NCBI GenBank assembly: GCA_017309275.1
Contig: JAFKLT010000078.1
Coordinates: forward strand, 1 to 37,835
Direction: 5' to 3'
Origin: Sphingomonadales bacterium
Lineage (GTDB): Bacteria; Pseudomonadota; Alphaproteobacteria; Sphingomonadales; Sphingomonadaceae
Length of the DNA: 37,835 bases
The notes under the pieces were generated by a model. It was not told the origin of the DNA. It did not search any database and saw nothing but the letters and a program-made list of their open reading frames with translations. Within the stretch, counting starts at the first letter, position 1. Every line of letters begins with the position of its first letter. This document shows, piece by piece, positions 26,664 through 35,496 of the stretch. A program made the translations under genes and the position numbers.

Positions 26664-27158
26664 ATGACCGCCGCACCCGCAACGCCCGCCAGCCACATCC
26701 GTCGCATCGCCGTCATCGCGCTGCTTGTCCTGGGCGCAATCGTGCTGGCGGGGCTGGTTCGCTCGTTCGTCGGCACCGCCGACTACAAGACGCCGGCGTG
26801 GGCGATCTGGGTCCATCTCGCGACCGTCGTCCCCGCGCTCCCGCTCGGCGCGTGGCTGCTGTGGCGTCAGCGCAAGGGCGACACTGCGCACCGCGTCGGC
26901 GGGCGCGTCTGGGCGATGCTGATGATCGTCACCGCAATCGACAGCTTCTGGATCCGCACGATCACCGGCGGCATCGGGCCGATCCACCTGTTTTCCGTGC
27001 TGACGCTGGTGCAGGTCCCCCGCGCGATCTGGTTCGCGAAGTCGGGGCAGATCGACCGCCACCTGAAGACGATGCGCGGCGTCTTTTTCGGGCTGATCGC
27101 CGCGGGTTTCTTTGCAATGGCGCCTGGACGGACGCTTTGGGCGCTTCTCTTCGGTTGA
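26664..27158 (+). CDS. DUF2306-like small membrane protein
   Basis: The 164-residue protein has four predicted membrane helices (AVIALLVLGAIVLAGLVRSF; WAIWVHLATVVPALPLGAWL; a segment near MLMIVTAIDSFWI; GVFFGLIAAGFFAMAP). It fits the DUF2306 pattern: H at IWVHL, HRVGGRVWAMLM with His, and GPIHLFSVLT. The His pattern suggests heme or metal binding, but this is not established. Start ATG 26664 follows AACAGGATTTCGCC. Its divergent placement beside a LytTR membrane regulator suggests the two proteins work as a sensor/regulator pair. Confidence 0.78.
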   Translation: MTAAPATPASHIRRIAVIALLVLGAIVLAGLVRSFVGTADYKTPAWAIWVHLATVVPALPLGAWLLWRQRKGDTAHRVGGRVWAMLMIVTAIDSFWIRTITGGIGPIHLFSVLTLVQVPRAIWFAKSGQIDRHLKTMRGVFFGLIAAGFFAMAPGRTLWALLFG

Positions 27159-27190
27159 ATGCGCGGGGCGGTTGGTCCTAAACCGCCCCC

Positions 27191-28849
27191 ATGACACAGC
27201 AGCTTACCATCATCCTTTCGCAGATGACGCAGGCGGTCGGCGACCTTGCCGCCAACGCCCAGGCGATGCGCGAGATTCGGGCGCGCCACCGCGGCGCCGA
27301 CCTGGTCCTTTATCCCGAGCTGCAACTGATCGGCTATCCGCCGGAGGATCTGGTGCTGAAGCCCGCGCTGGCGGATCGCGCCGCGACGCTTCTGGCCGAA
27401 CTCGCCGCCGAGACTGCCGACGGCGGCCCGGCGATGCTGGTCGGCTCGGTCGAAAGGGAGGGCGAGGCGCTTTATAACATCGTCGCGCTGCTCGATCGCG
27501 GCCGCATCGTCGCGACGCGCCGCAAGCACGAGCTGCCGAACTATGGCACGTTCGACGAGAAGCGGGTTTTCGCGCCGGGGCCGCTGCCCGACATCGTCGA
27601 ATGGCGTGGGATCAGGCTGGGTCTGCCGATCTGCGAGGATGGCTGGCTGCCGACGGTTTCGAAGCATCTGGAGGCGCAGGGCGCCGAGCTGCTGATTTCG
27701 GTGAACGGCAGTCCGTACGAGATCGACAAGGACGACCGCCGCCTGACGCAGGTGTTCGCGGGCCGAGTCGCCGAAACGGGACTGCCGCTGATCTTTCTCA
27801 ACCGCATCGGCGGACAGGATGAGCTGGTGTTCGACGGCTGTTCGTTCGTCCTGAACGGCGACGGATCGACCGCGCACCGACTGACCGACTGGGAACCCGA
27901 AGAGCGCGTCACGCGCTGGACGAAGGGCGAGGGCGGCTGGACCTGCGCGTCCGGGGCGATCGCCGAATGGGAAGCGCATCCCGCCGATATATATAGCGCG
28001 ATGATCCTGTCGCTGCGTGACTATGTGACGCGCAATCGTTTCCCCGGCGTCGTGCTGGGCCTGTCGGGGGGTATCGATTCGGCGATCTGCGCTGCGATCG
28101 CCGCCGACGCGCTCGGCCCCGACAAAGTATGGTGCGTGATGCTGCCCAGCCGCTTTACCAGCCAGGAAAGCCTGGACGATGCCGCCGGCTGCGCGGGCAT
28201 GATCGGGTGCCGGCTGGACACCATATCGATCGTCCCGGCGGTCGAGGCCTTCGATCAGATGCTGGCCGGCAGCTTCGCCGATCGCGACGTCGACATCACC
28301 GAAGAGAATGTCCAGTCGCGCATCCGCGGCGTGACGTTGATGGCGCTCAGCAACAAATTCGGCCCGATGCTGCTGACGACGGGGAACAAGAGCGAGATGA
28401 GCGTGGGGTACGCGACCATCTATGGCGACATGGCGGGCGGCTATAATCCGTTGAAGGACGCGTACAAGACGACCGTCTTTGCGCTGGCCGAATGGCGCAA
28501 CGCGAACGTGCCGCGGTTGTCGCTAAACCCTGTGGCCCCGGTGATGCCGGCGAATGTCGTGACCAAGCCGCCCAGCGCCGAACTGCGCCCCGACCAGAAG
28601 GATGAGGACAGCCTGCCCGCCTATGCCGACCTCGACCGCATGCTCCACATGCTTGTCGAGGAGGAAGCGAGCGTCGACGATGTCGTGGCGCGCTATGGTT
28701 TCGATCGCGACGCGGTCGCGCGTATCGAGCGGCTGCTTGCCATCGCCGAATATAAGCGCCGCCAGGCTCCGCCGGGGGTGAAGCTGTCGACGCGCAATTT
28801 CGGCCGCGACCGCCGTTATCCGATCACGCATGGCTTTCGGACGGCTTGA
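27191..28849 (+). CDS. nadE: Glutamine-dependent NAD+ synthetase
   Basis: The 552-residue enzyme amidates nicotinate adenine dinucleotide with ammonia released from glutamine. The N-terminal nitrilase-type glutaminase has the triad E43 (LYPELQLIGYPPEDL), K112 (RRKHELPNYG) and C148 (PICEDGW). The C-terminal ATP-PPase has LGLSGGIDSA (S292-D296) and TGNKSEMSVGYATIYGDMAGG. The length is typical of the shorter bacterial two-domain type. It begins 32 bp after the DUF2306 gene and may use its own promoter or read-through. Confidence 0.95.
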   Translation: MTQQLTIILSQMTQAVGDLAANAQAMREIRARHRGADLVLYPELQLIGYPPEDLVLKPALADRAATLLAELAAETADGGPAMLVGSVEREGEALYNIVALLDRGRIVATRRKHELPNYGTFDEKRVFAPGPLPDIVEWRGIRLGLPICEDGWLPTVSKHLEAQGAELLISVNGSPYEIDKDDRRLTQVFAGRVAETGLPLIFLNRIGGQDELVFDGCSFVLNGDGSTAHRLTDWEPEERVTRWTKGEGGWTCASGAIAEWEAHPADIYSAMILSLRDYVTRNRFPGVVLGLSGGIDSAICAAIAADALGPDKVWCVMLPSRFTSQESLDDAAGCAGMIGCRLDTISIVPAVEAFDQMLAGSFADRDVDITEENVQSRIRGVTLMALSNKFGPMLLTTGNKSEMSVGYATIYGDMAGGYNPLKDAYKTTVFALAEWRNANVPRLSLNPVAPVMPANVVTKPPSAELRPDQKDEDSLPAYADLDRMLHMLVEEEASVDDVVARYGFDRDAVARIERLLAIAEYKRRQAPPGVKLSTRNFGRDRRYPITHGFRTA

Positions 28850-28890
28850 TTGCGGTAATCGCGTTCTACCCAAGGCCCTCCGATCGCGGC

Positions 28891-28931
28891 TTGACCCTCG
28901 GCCCGTTCGAACTGTATTATTCATATAATAC
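28891..28931 (+). promoter_or_regulatory. AT-rich palindrome forming a possible plus-strand promoter
   Basis: TTGACC (28891-28896), an 18-bp spacer and TATTAT (28915-28920) form a good promoter pointing right. The -10 lies in the palindrome GTATTAT-TCAT-ATAATAC (28914-28931); one base pair out the arms extend as AC(T/C)GTATTAT. It is strikingly AT-rich in this GC-rich DNA. It points into the 3' end of the convergent flavodoxin gene, so its product would be an antisense or small RNA. A transcription factor site is the alternative. Confidence 0.5.
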
Positions 28932-28956
28932 GGTAAGGGCAGCCAGGATGCGTTCT

Positions 28957-29442
28957 TCAGAAAATTCCCGATGTCAGGCCTTCCGCCAGCGCCGCACCCA
29001 AGTCGCGGGCTTCGGTGAGGCGGGCGGCGGGGACGGTCTTGGGGGCAAGGATTGCTTGTGGCGTCTGGGCGGCGGTGTTGACGATTATCGGGTCGGCGAC
29101 GCGCCGCAGCCGCCAACCGGTCGCGATCCGGTCGAGCTGGCGCTGGGCGTTCTCGCCGTCGGAGCCCGCGCAGATGATCGTCGCATACGGCCGGCCTTCG
29201 AGCCGCCCCAGGCAAGGATAATAGCAGGTGTCGAACATCTCCTTCATCGCGCCCGACAGCGCGGCGAGATTTTCGGGGCCGACGAAGAGATAGCCGCCGG
29301 CGGCGATCAGCAGATCGGGCGTCACCTCGCCGGCCGCGGCGAGTTCGGCGGTCGGCGCCCCCTCGGCTGCGGCGCGTGCTAGCGCTTCGCTGCCGCCGGT
29401 GCGGCTGTGCCAGACGATCAGCAGGTGCGGGGTGTCGGTCAT
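28957..29442 (-). CDS. Flavodoxin-like NAD(P)H-dependent oxidoreductase
   Basis: The 161-residue protein has a flavodoxin-type fold. It starts LLIVWHSRTGGSEALARAAA, the FMN-phosphate loop. The middle contains AAGGYLFVGPENLAALSGAM followed by KEMFDTCYY, as in WrbA/FMN reductase-type proteins, then YATIICAGSDGE. No signal peptide. ATG 29442 (MTDTPHLLIVWHS) is chosen over 29478. It is convergent with nadE and divergent from the alkylsulfatase (65-bp gap). Substrate unknown. Confidence 0.82.
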   Translation of the reverse strand: MTDTPHLLIVWHSRTGGSEALARAAAEGAPTAELAAAGEVTPDLLIAAGGYLFVGPENLAALSGAMKEMFDTCYYPCLGRLEGRPYATIICAGSDGENAQRQLDRIATGWRLRRVADPIIVNTAAQTPQAILAPKTVPAARLTEARDLGAALAEGLTSGIF

Positions 29443-29507
29443 GTGGCGATGCTTGCCAAGCCGCGGGTCCGGGCGCAAGCTGCCCCCAAAATCTGGGGGA
29501 GGATTTC

Positions 29508-31469
29508 ATGCGCCGACTGACCATCATGCTGCTCGCCACCTGCTTGCCGATCACCGCACTGGCGCAAGACGCCGCGAGCGAGGCGACGCGCACCGCGCAG
29601 GCCGAGATTGCCAAGCGGCTGCCGCTGGACGACCCGCGCGACGAGGCGAATGTGATGCGCGGAAAGCTGAGCGAAATTCCGGACGGCATCATAATGGACA
29701 AGGCCGGCAAGACCGTCTGGGATCGCCGGCCCTATGAATTTCTGAACCAGACGAAGGCGCCCGATACGGTGAACCCTTCGTTGTGGCGGCAGGCGCGGCT
29801 GGATGCAGTGCACGGCTTGTTCGAGGTCGTGCCGGACAAGATCTGGCAGGTGCGCGGCTATGATATTTCGGTAATGACGATCATCCGCGGCAAGTCGGGA
29901 TGGATCGTCGTCGACCCGCTATTGTCCGAAGAGGCGGCAGCGGCGAGTTGGAAATTGTTCGCCGACACGGTCGAGGCGAAGACGGGCAAGCTGCCGATCA
30001 AGGCGGTGATATTTTCGCACAGCCACAGCGACCATTTCGGCGGCGTCGGCGGGATCGTGACGGCCGAACAGGTGAAGGCGCAGAAAATCCGCATCATCGC
30101 GCCGCACGGATTTTCGGAGGAAGCGACGTCGGAAAATGTCCTCGCGGGCACCGCAATGGGGCGGCGCGCGCTCTATATGTTCGGCGCGATCCTGCCGCCG
30201 GGCGTGCGCGGACAGGTCGATACAGGATTGGGACCGAAGCTGTCGTCGGGAACCGTCGGCTATATGGAGCCGACCGAGACGGTCGGCGAAAAGGGCGGGA
30301 CGCTGACGATCGACGGGCTGGTTTTCGAATTCCTCGACGCGGGCAGCACCGAGGCGCCGTCGGAGTTCGTCTTTTACATTCCGGCCTATAAGGCGCTGCA
30401 CACGACCGAGGTGGTGACGCACACATTGCACAATGTGCTGACGCTCCGCGGAGCGCAGGTGCGCGACGCGCTGCACTGGTCGAAGGTGATCGACGCGATG
30501 CTGCTGAAATGGGGCGGCAAGGCCGAGGTGGCGCTGGCTTCGCATCATTGGCCGACATGGGGGGCGAGCGAGGTGAGCGCGCTGCTGGCGAACCAGCGCG
30601 ATGCCTATCGCTATGTCCATGACCGGACGCTGTTCCTGGCCAATCGCGGCGCGACCCTGCACGAACTGGCCGACCAGACGGCCGAGGCGCCGGTGCAGGC
30701 GCAGGATTTTTCGACCCGCGGCTATTATGGCACGCTCAATCACGACATGAAGGCGGTCTATCAGCGATATTTCGGCTGGTGGGACGGCAATCCGGCGAAT
30801 TTCAACCCGCTGCCTCCCGAGCAGTCGGCGTCCAAATATGTCGCGCTGGCGGGCGGCGCCGACAAGTTGCTGGTCGAGGGCAAGAAGGCGATCGAGGCGG
30901 GCGACTATCGCTGGGCGGCCGAGATATTGAACAAGCTGGTCTTTGCGCAGCCAGCGAATGCGGAAGCGCGCGCCGCGCTGGCCTCCGCTTACGACCAGAT
31001 GGGCTATCAGGCCGAATCCGGCGCCTGGCGAAACTATTATCTCGCCGCGGCGGCGAGTCTGCGCGGCAATGCGGCCGAGGCGGCGACGAGCAACGGACAG
31101 AGCCGCAGCTTCGTCAGCGCGATCCCCACCGGCGTCTTTTTCGACGCGCTCGCCACGCGGTTCGACGCGGCGAAGGGCAGCGGCCTCAAAGGAACGTTCC
31201 AGTTCGTCCTGCCTGACAGCAAGGAAGTCGTGGCGGTCGTGGTCGGCGGCGGAGTGGAGTTCCCGCGCTATGGCGTCACCGATCCGGCACCGACCGCGAC
31301 GATCACGATCGACCGCAAGACGCTGGACGATGTGATGCTGGGGCAGGCGCAGTTCCCGGCGCTGATGCAATCGGGTGCGATCCGCATCGACGGCGACCGG
31401 ATGGCGTTCCTGAGCTGGTTCGCGCTGCACCCGCCCGCCGACCCGCGCTTCAATGTAGTTGTCCCTTGA
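29508..31469 (+). CDS. Exported alkyl/aryl-sulfatase, metallo-beta-lactamase fold (SdsA/BDS1 type)
   Basis: The 653-residue protein has a signal peptide (MRRLTIMLLATCLPITALAQ, cleavage near residue 20). The metallo-beta-lactamase motif HSHSDHFGG is at residues 171-179 (H171, H173, D175, H176 as zinc ligands). Family features include the Glu/His-rich TTEVVTHTLHNVLTLRGAQV and SHHWPTWG. The ~120 C-terminal residues form an SCP2-like lipid-binding domain, which in SdsA1 recruits the alkyl chain. Such enzymes hydrolyse alkyl sulfates such as dodecyl sulfate. GGGGGAGGATTTC before ATG 29508 is an excellent ribosome binding site and fixes the start. Confidence 0.9.
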   Translation: MRRLTIMLLATCLPITALAQDAASEATRTAQAEIAKRLPLDDPRDEANVMRGKLSEIPDGIIMDKAGKTVWDRRPYEFLNQTKAPDTVNPSLWRQARLDAVHGLFEVVPDKIWQVRGYDISVMTIIRGKSGWIVVDPLLSEEAAAASWKLFADTVEAKTGKLPIKAVIFSHSHSDHFGGVGGIVTAEQVKAQKIRIIAPHGFSEEATSENVLAGTAMGRRALYMFGAILPPGVRGQVDTGLGPKLSSGTVGYMEPTETVGEKGGTLTIDGLVFEFLDAGSTEAPSEFVFYIPAYKALHTTEVVTHTLHNVLTLRGAQVRDALHWSKVIDAMLLKWGGKAEVALASHHWPTWGASEVSALLANQRDAYRYVHDRTLFLANRGATLHELADQTAEAPVQAQDFSTRGYYGTLNHDMKAVYQRYFGWWDGNPANFNPLPPEQSASKYVALAGGADKLLVEGKKAIEAGDYRWAAEILNKLVFAQPANAEARAALASAYDQMGYQAESGAWRNYYLAAAASLRGNAAEAATSNGQSRSFVSAIPTGVFFDALATRFDAAKGSGLKGTFQFVLPDSKEVVAVVVGGGVEFPRYGVTDPAPTATITIDRKTLDDVMLGQAQFPALMQSGAIRIDGDRMAFLSWFALHPPADPRFNVVVP

Positions 31470-31494
31470 GGGGATGAGCGACTAACGGAGGATC

Positions 31495-32022
31495 ATGACC
31501 GATACGCCCGCATCACCGACCGACCCCTTTGCGCATGATGCGCTGAACGCCGGCGAGGGGCTCCATCCGGTCGATCCGGCCTATGGCCATGTCCTTCGGA
31601 TCGCCACCGCGCTCAACATGGTGCCGATCGCGATCGGAGCGAGCGTCGTCGATTACCTGGTGACGCCGCAGATCGAGGGTCCGTACGGGCTGCTGACCGT
31701 CGCTGCGTGGCTGTTCGCGATCATCGCGATCATCACCTTTCCTTCGCGGCGCGTCGCGCGCTGGGGCTATGGGATCGGCGAGGGGCAGTTGCGCGTCGCG
31801 CGCGGCTGGCTGTTTCGCACCGACACCATCGTTCCCTTCGTGCGGGTTCAGCATATCGACGTCGGCCAGGGGCCGATCGAGCGCCTTTTCGGCCTGTCGC
31901 ATCTGGTCGTCCATACCTCCGGAACCCACAACAGCACCGTAACCCTGCCCGGCCTGCCGTCCGATCTTGCCGCGGCGATGCGCGAGACGATCCGCCGCCA
32001 TATCCAGACCGACTTCGCATGA
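31495..32022 (+). CDS. bPH2-domain membrane protein (YdbS-like)
   Basis: The 175-residue protein has two membrane segments (about residues 35-53 and 63-82, including YGLLTVAAWLFAIIAIITF). A bacterial PH2 (DUF304) domain follows with VARGWLFRTDTIVPFVRVQH and the conserved IERLFGLSHLVVHTSG. YdbS/YdbT of Bacillus are the best known relatives, tied to resistance to certain antimicrobials. CGGAGGATC precedes the ATG. The stop overlaps the next gene's start by 4 bp (ATGA), so the pair is coupled. Confidence 0.85.
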   Translation: MTDTPASPTDPFAHDALNAGEGLHPVDPAYGHVLRIATALNMVPIAIGASVVDYLVTPQIEGPYGLLTVAAWLFAIIAIITFPSRRVARWGYGIGEGQLRVARGWLFRTDTIVPFVRVQHIDVGQGPIERLFGLSHLVVHTSGTHNSTVTLPGLPSDLAAAMRETIRRHIQTDFA

Positions 32023-33539
32023 CCGACGCGGCTCCTTCGGTACTGGAACCCGACTGGCAAAGGCTGCATCCGGCGACGCTCGCGCTGGCGATCGTCAAGC
32101 TGGGGCCGCGCTCGTTCCAGTTTTTGCCGGCGGTCGCCGCGCTCGGCTTCACCGGCAACTGGGTCTATATCGTCCCCGCGATCCTGGCCTTTCTGCTGAT
32201 CTCGCTGCTTGCCGCATGGTTTCAATGGCTGCGCTTTCGCTTCTTCGTCGGAGAGGGCGAGATCGTGATCGAAAGCGGCGTGCTGTCGCGCCAGCACCGG
32301 ACGATCCCCTTCGACCGCATCCAGGACGTGAGCATCGAACAGGGGCTGGTGTCGCGCGCGCTCGGCATCGCCAAGGTGGGCTTTGAAACGGGTGCGGGCG
32401 GCAAGGAAAATGACGCGATACTCGATGCGATCGGGCTCGACGCTGCACAGGCGCTGCGCACGACCATACGCGCGCATCGCAGCGAACCGCTCGCGGTAAC
32501 GGACGCCGCGCCGACGACCGACGGCGCTGCGGCGGACGCGACTCCGGTGGCGGGCGATCGCTTGCTCTATGCGATGGGGCTGCGGCGATTGCTGGTTGCC
32601 GGACTGTTCAATTTCTCGCTCGCCGCGCTTGCGGTGGTCGGTGCGGGCATGCAGTTTTTCGACAATCTGCTGCCGTTCGATTTCAACATTTTCAACCCGA
32701 TGGCCTGGATCCGGATCGCCGAGGGCTACGGCCTCGACAGCTGGCTGCTGGCGCATCGCTGGATCGCGGGCGTAGGCGCGGCGATATCGCTGCTCTTCAT
32801 CGGCTTTGCGAGCGGGATCGGTACGATGCTGTTCGCCAATTGGGACTTTCGCCTGACCCGAGAGCCGCGTGCGCTGCGCCGGACGCGGGGGCTGACGACG
32901 CGGACCGACGTCGCGGTGCCGGTGAAGCGCGTTCAGGCGGCGATCCTGGTCACCGGCTGGTTCAGGAAGCGCTTCGGCTGGCACGAACTGCGCCTGCAGA
33001 GCCTGGCGAGCGATGGGGAGAAGGAGCGCGATCACCAGGTCGTGCCCTTCGGCCGGTTGGCCGACATCGATCCCGTGCTGGCCGAAGTGGCGATCGCGCG
33101 GCCCGACGCAGATCAGCGGTGGCAGCATAGCCACCATATCGTCGCGATGGGGCCGGTGATCGGCGCGATCTGTGCGATGATCGGTGGCGCGATCGCGCTG
33201 TATCTCGGCAATGCCGTGGGCTGGTTGGGGCTGATCGCGGCGCCGGCGATCGCGATGATCGCGCTGGTGACGGCGCGCTATCATCGCTGGGCCGACATCG
33301 GCGACCTCGTCGCGATTCGCCGCGGCTGGTGGAAGCCCAAGATGACGTTGCTGCCGCACGCGTCAGTGCAGAGCATCGACCTCGAGACCAGCTTCGTCCT
33401 CCGTCCGCTTGGCCTTGCGACGCTGGTGTTCGGGGTTCCGGGGGGCAGCAGCCTGGCCAGTCACGAGATTCCCGCGATCCCGCTCGCGACCGCTCGGGAG
33501 CTGCGCGCGCGCATCCTTGCCGCAGGAGCGCGGTCATGA
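32019..33539 (+). CDS. bPH2-domain multi-spanning membrane protein (YdbT-like)
   Basis: The 506-residue protein is built from repeated membrane pairs and PH2 domains. The first domain is near residues 85-160 (IESGVLSRQHRTIPFDRIQ, then DVSIEQGLVSRALGIAKVGF). A second is near 290-360 (LRRTRGLTTRTDVAVPVKRV). A third lies at the C-terminus (IRRGWWKPKMTLLPHASVQS, then FVLRPLGLATLVFGVPGGS). It is the usual large partner of the YdbS-like protein. Overlaps of 4 bp with both neighbours make one coupled unit that ends in recJ. Confidence 0.85.
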   Translation: MTDAAPSVLEPDWQRLHPATLALAIVKLGPRSFQFLPAVAALGFTGNWVYIVPAILAFLLISLLAAWFQWLRFRFFVGEGEIVIESGVLSRQHRTIPFDRIQDVSIEQGLVSRALGIAKVGFETGAGGKENDAILDAIGLDAAQALRTTIRAHRSEPLAVTDAAPTTDGAAADATPVAGDRLLYAMGLRRLLVAGLFNFSLAALAVVGAGMQFFDNLLPFDFNIFNPMAWIRIAEGYGLDSWLLAHRWIAGVGAAISLLFIGFASGIGTMLFANWDFRLTREPRALRRTRGLTTRTDVAVPVKRVQAAILVTGWFRKRFGWHELRLQSLASDGEKERDHQVVPFGRLADIDPVLAEVAIARPDADQRWQHSHHIVAMGPVIGAICAMIGGAIALYLGNAVGWLGLIAAPAIAMIALVTARYHRWADIGDLVAIRRGWWKPKMTLLPHASVQSIDLETSFVLRPLGLATLVFGVPGGSSLASHEIPAIPLATARELRARILAAGARS

Positions 33540-35290
33540 ACGACGCGGCGCTTGGAATCACGCGGTCGATCCTTGGCCAGCCCTGGCATTGGCGGCGGAC
33601 GAGCGCGGAGAATCTCGCGCCCGACGACCTGGTTACGCAATTGTTGCTCGCGCGCGGTGTCGCCCGCGACGATATCGAGCGGCAGCGGACGCCGACGTTG
33701 CGCGGTTTCATGCCCGATCCGTCGCTTTTCCGCGACATGGATGCCGCCGCGGCGCGCCTGGCCGATGCGGTCGAGAAGCGCGAGGCGGTGACGATCTTCG
33801 GCGATTATGATGTGGATGGCGCGACCTCGGCGGCGCTGCTCGTCCGCCTTCTCCGCGCGCTCGACGTGCCGGTCGGCGCCTATATTCCCGACCGGTTGAT
33901 GGAAGGATATGGCCCGTCGGGCGCGGCACTGGTGAAGATAGGCGAGGCCGGATCGAAGCTGGTCGTCACGGTCGATTGCGGCGCGCAGGCGTTCGACGCG
34001 ATCGCCGAGGCCAATGCCGCAGGGGTCGAGGTAATCGTTGTCGACCATCATCAGTGCGCAACCACCCTGCCCGCCGCGCTCGCGCTTGTGAACCCGAACC
34101 GGCTCGACGAAGAACCCGACGCCGCGATCCACGGCAATCTGGCCGCAGTCGGGGTCGCCTTTCTGCTCGGCGCGGCGTTGCTCCGCACGTTGCGCGCGCG
34201 CGCATATTTCGGCAGCCGGGCCGAACCGCAGCTGATCGAACTGCTCGACCTGGTCGCGCTTGGCACCGTCGCCGATGTGGCGCGTCTCACCGGCTTCAAC
34301 CGCGCGCTCGTGACGCAAGGGCTGAAGGTCATGGCGAAGCGCGGCAATATCGGCATGGCGGCGCTGATGGACGCCGCGCGGCTGACCAAGCCGCCGACCG
34401 CCAGCGACATGGGTTTCGCGCTGGGTCCGCGTATCAATGCAGGCGGGCGCGTCGGTAAATCGGACCTGGGCGTGCGGCTGCTCACCACCTCGGATCCACA
34501 GGAAGCGGCGGACATCGCGCAGGAGCTGAATCGGCTGAACGAGGAACGGCGCGCGATCGAGGCCGCCGTGCTGGACCAGGCGATGGAGGCCAGCGCCGCG
34601 TGCGGCAATGCGCCGGTGGCGATCGTCGCGGGCGAGGGCTGGCACCCGGGCGTGATCGGCATCGTCGCGGGACGGCTCAAGGAAAAACTCCATCGCCCGG
34701 CGATCGTCATTGCGCTCGACGAACAGGGGATCGGCAAGGGATCGGGCCGGTCGATCAGCGGCGTCGATCTGGGCGCCGCGATCCTCGCTGCGAAGGAGAC
34801 CGGGCTGCTCGTCGCGGGCGGCGGACACGCGATGGCGGCAGGGCTGACCGTCGAACGGGACCGGGTCGACGCGCTCGGCGCCTTCCTCAACGACCGGCTC
34901 GCCGCCGACGTCGAGCGCGCGAGCGGCGACAAGTCGCTGCTGATCGACGCGGTGCTGGCCCCGCGCGGCATTTCGCCCCTGTGGTGCGACGCGATCGAGA
35001 GCGCGGGTCCCTATGGCGCGGGCTGGCCTGCGCCGCGCGTTGCGACGGGGCCGGTGCGAATCGTCGAATCGGGAATCGTCGGCACCGACCACCTGCGCCT
35101 GATCGTCGCGGGCGAGGACGGCGCGCGTTTCAAGGCGATCGCCTTTCGTAATGCCGAAACCGAGTTGGGACAGACGCTTCTGCATGCGCGCGGCCGCAAA
35201 TTGTGGCTCGCGGGGCGAGCAAAGCGTGACGACTGGGGTAGCCGCCCGGCGGCGGAGCTGCACCTGGAGGATGCGGCCTGGGCCGACTGA
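33536..35290 (+). CDS. recJ: Single-stranded-DNA-specific exonuclease RecJ
   Basis: The 584-residue 5'-3' ssDNA exonuclease acts in recombination and mismatch repair. Motif I FGDYDVDGATS contains D90, D92 and D94; the DHH motif VVDHHQ has D170-H171-H172; and the DHHA1 domain has GGGHAMAAG with H431. An OB-fold region completes the C-terminus. ATG 33536 overlaps the stop of the bPH2 gene (ATGA). Coupling of a repair nuclease to membrane PH proteins is the odd point; it may be chance packing, and no other promoter is visible. The next gene is tRNA-Glu, 80 bp away. Confidence 0.95.
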   Translation: MNDAALGITRSILGQPWHWRRTSAENLAPDDLVTQLLLARGVARDDIERQRTPTLRGFMPDPSLFRDMDAAAARLADAVEKREAVTIFGDYDVDGATSAALLVRLLRALDVPVGAYIPDRLMEGYGPSGAALVKIGEAGSKLVVTVDCGAQAFDAIAEANAAGVEVIVVDHHQCATTLPAALALVNPNRLDEEPDAAIHGNLAAVGVAFLLGAALLRTLRARAYFGSRAEPQLIELLDLVALGTVADVARLTGFNRALVTQGLKVMAKRGNIGMAALMDAARLTKPPTASDMGFALGPRINAGGRVGKSDLGVRLLTTSDPQEAADIAQELNRLNEERRAIEAAVLDQAMEASAACGNAPVAIVAGEGWHPGVIGIVAGRLKEKLHRPAIVIALDEQGIGKGSGRSISGVDLGAAILAAKETGLLVAGGGHAMAAGLTVERDRVDALGAFLNDRLAADVERASGDKSLLIDAVLAPRGISPLWCDAIESAGPYGAGWPAPRVATGPVRIVESGIVGTDHLRLIVAGEDGARFKAIAFRNAETELGQTLLHARGRKLWLAGRAKRDDWGSRPAAELHLEDAAWAD

Positions 35291-35322
35291 TACGCTGCAG
35301 CGCAATAATTTTGCGCCCGCGC

Positions 35323-35351
35323 TTGACCGCGCGGAAGTGCGCGTCTAAGGC
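35323..35351 (+). promoter_or_regulatory. Promoter of the tRNA-Glu pair
   Basis: TTGACC (35323-35328), 17 bp, TAAGGC (35346-35351). Transcription would start near 35358, about 13 nt before the first tRNA, which is a usual distance for a tRNA leader. Confidence 0.6.
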
Positions 35352-35370
35352 CCCGCTTCACCGATCAGAC

Positions 35371-35446
35371 GGCCCCTTCGTCTAGCGGTCTAGGACGTCG
35401 CCCTTTCACGGCGAAAACACGGGTTCGAGTCCCGTAGGGGTCACCA
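35371..35446 (+). tRNA. tRNA-Glu (anticodon TTC)
   Basis: A 76-nt cloverleaf. The acceptor stem pairs GGCCCCT with AGGGGTC (one G-T wobble), with discriminator A and an encoded CCA. The anticodon stem TCGCC/GGCGA closes the loop CTTTCAC with anticodon TTC (35405-35407). The T-arm contains GGGTTCGAGTCCC. It reads GAA/GAG codons. Confidence 0.95.
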
Positions 35447-35454
35447 TCGGCAAA

Positions 35455-35471
35455 GCGAGCGGTCGGCTCGC
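35455..35471 (+). other. Short spacer hairpin between the tRNA-Glu genes
   Basis: GCGAGC (35455-35460) pairs with GCTCGC (35466-35471) over a 5-nt loop, followed by CCTCTT. It is more likely an RNA-processing structure than a terminator, because the second tRNA has no clear promoter of its own. Confidence 0.4.
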
Positions 35472-35496
35472 CCTCTTCTAATAGCCCGACCATCAA

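Noticed and set aside
31848-35305. Long minus-strand open frames opposite the bPH2 and recJ genes
   Set aside because: They mirror well-supported genes, lack any motif and have shadow-type composition.
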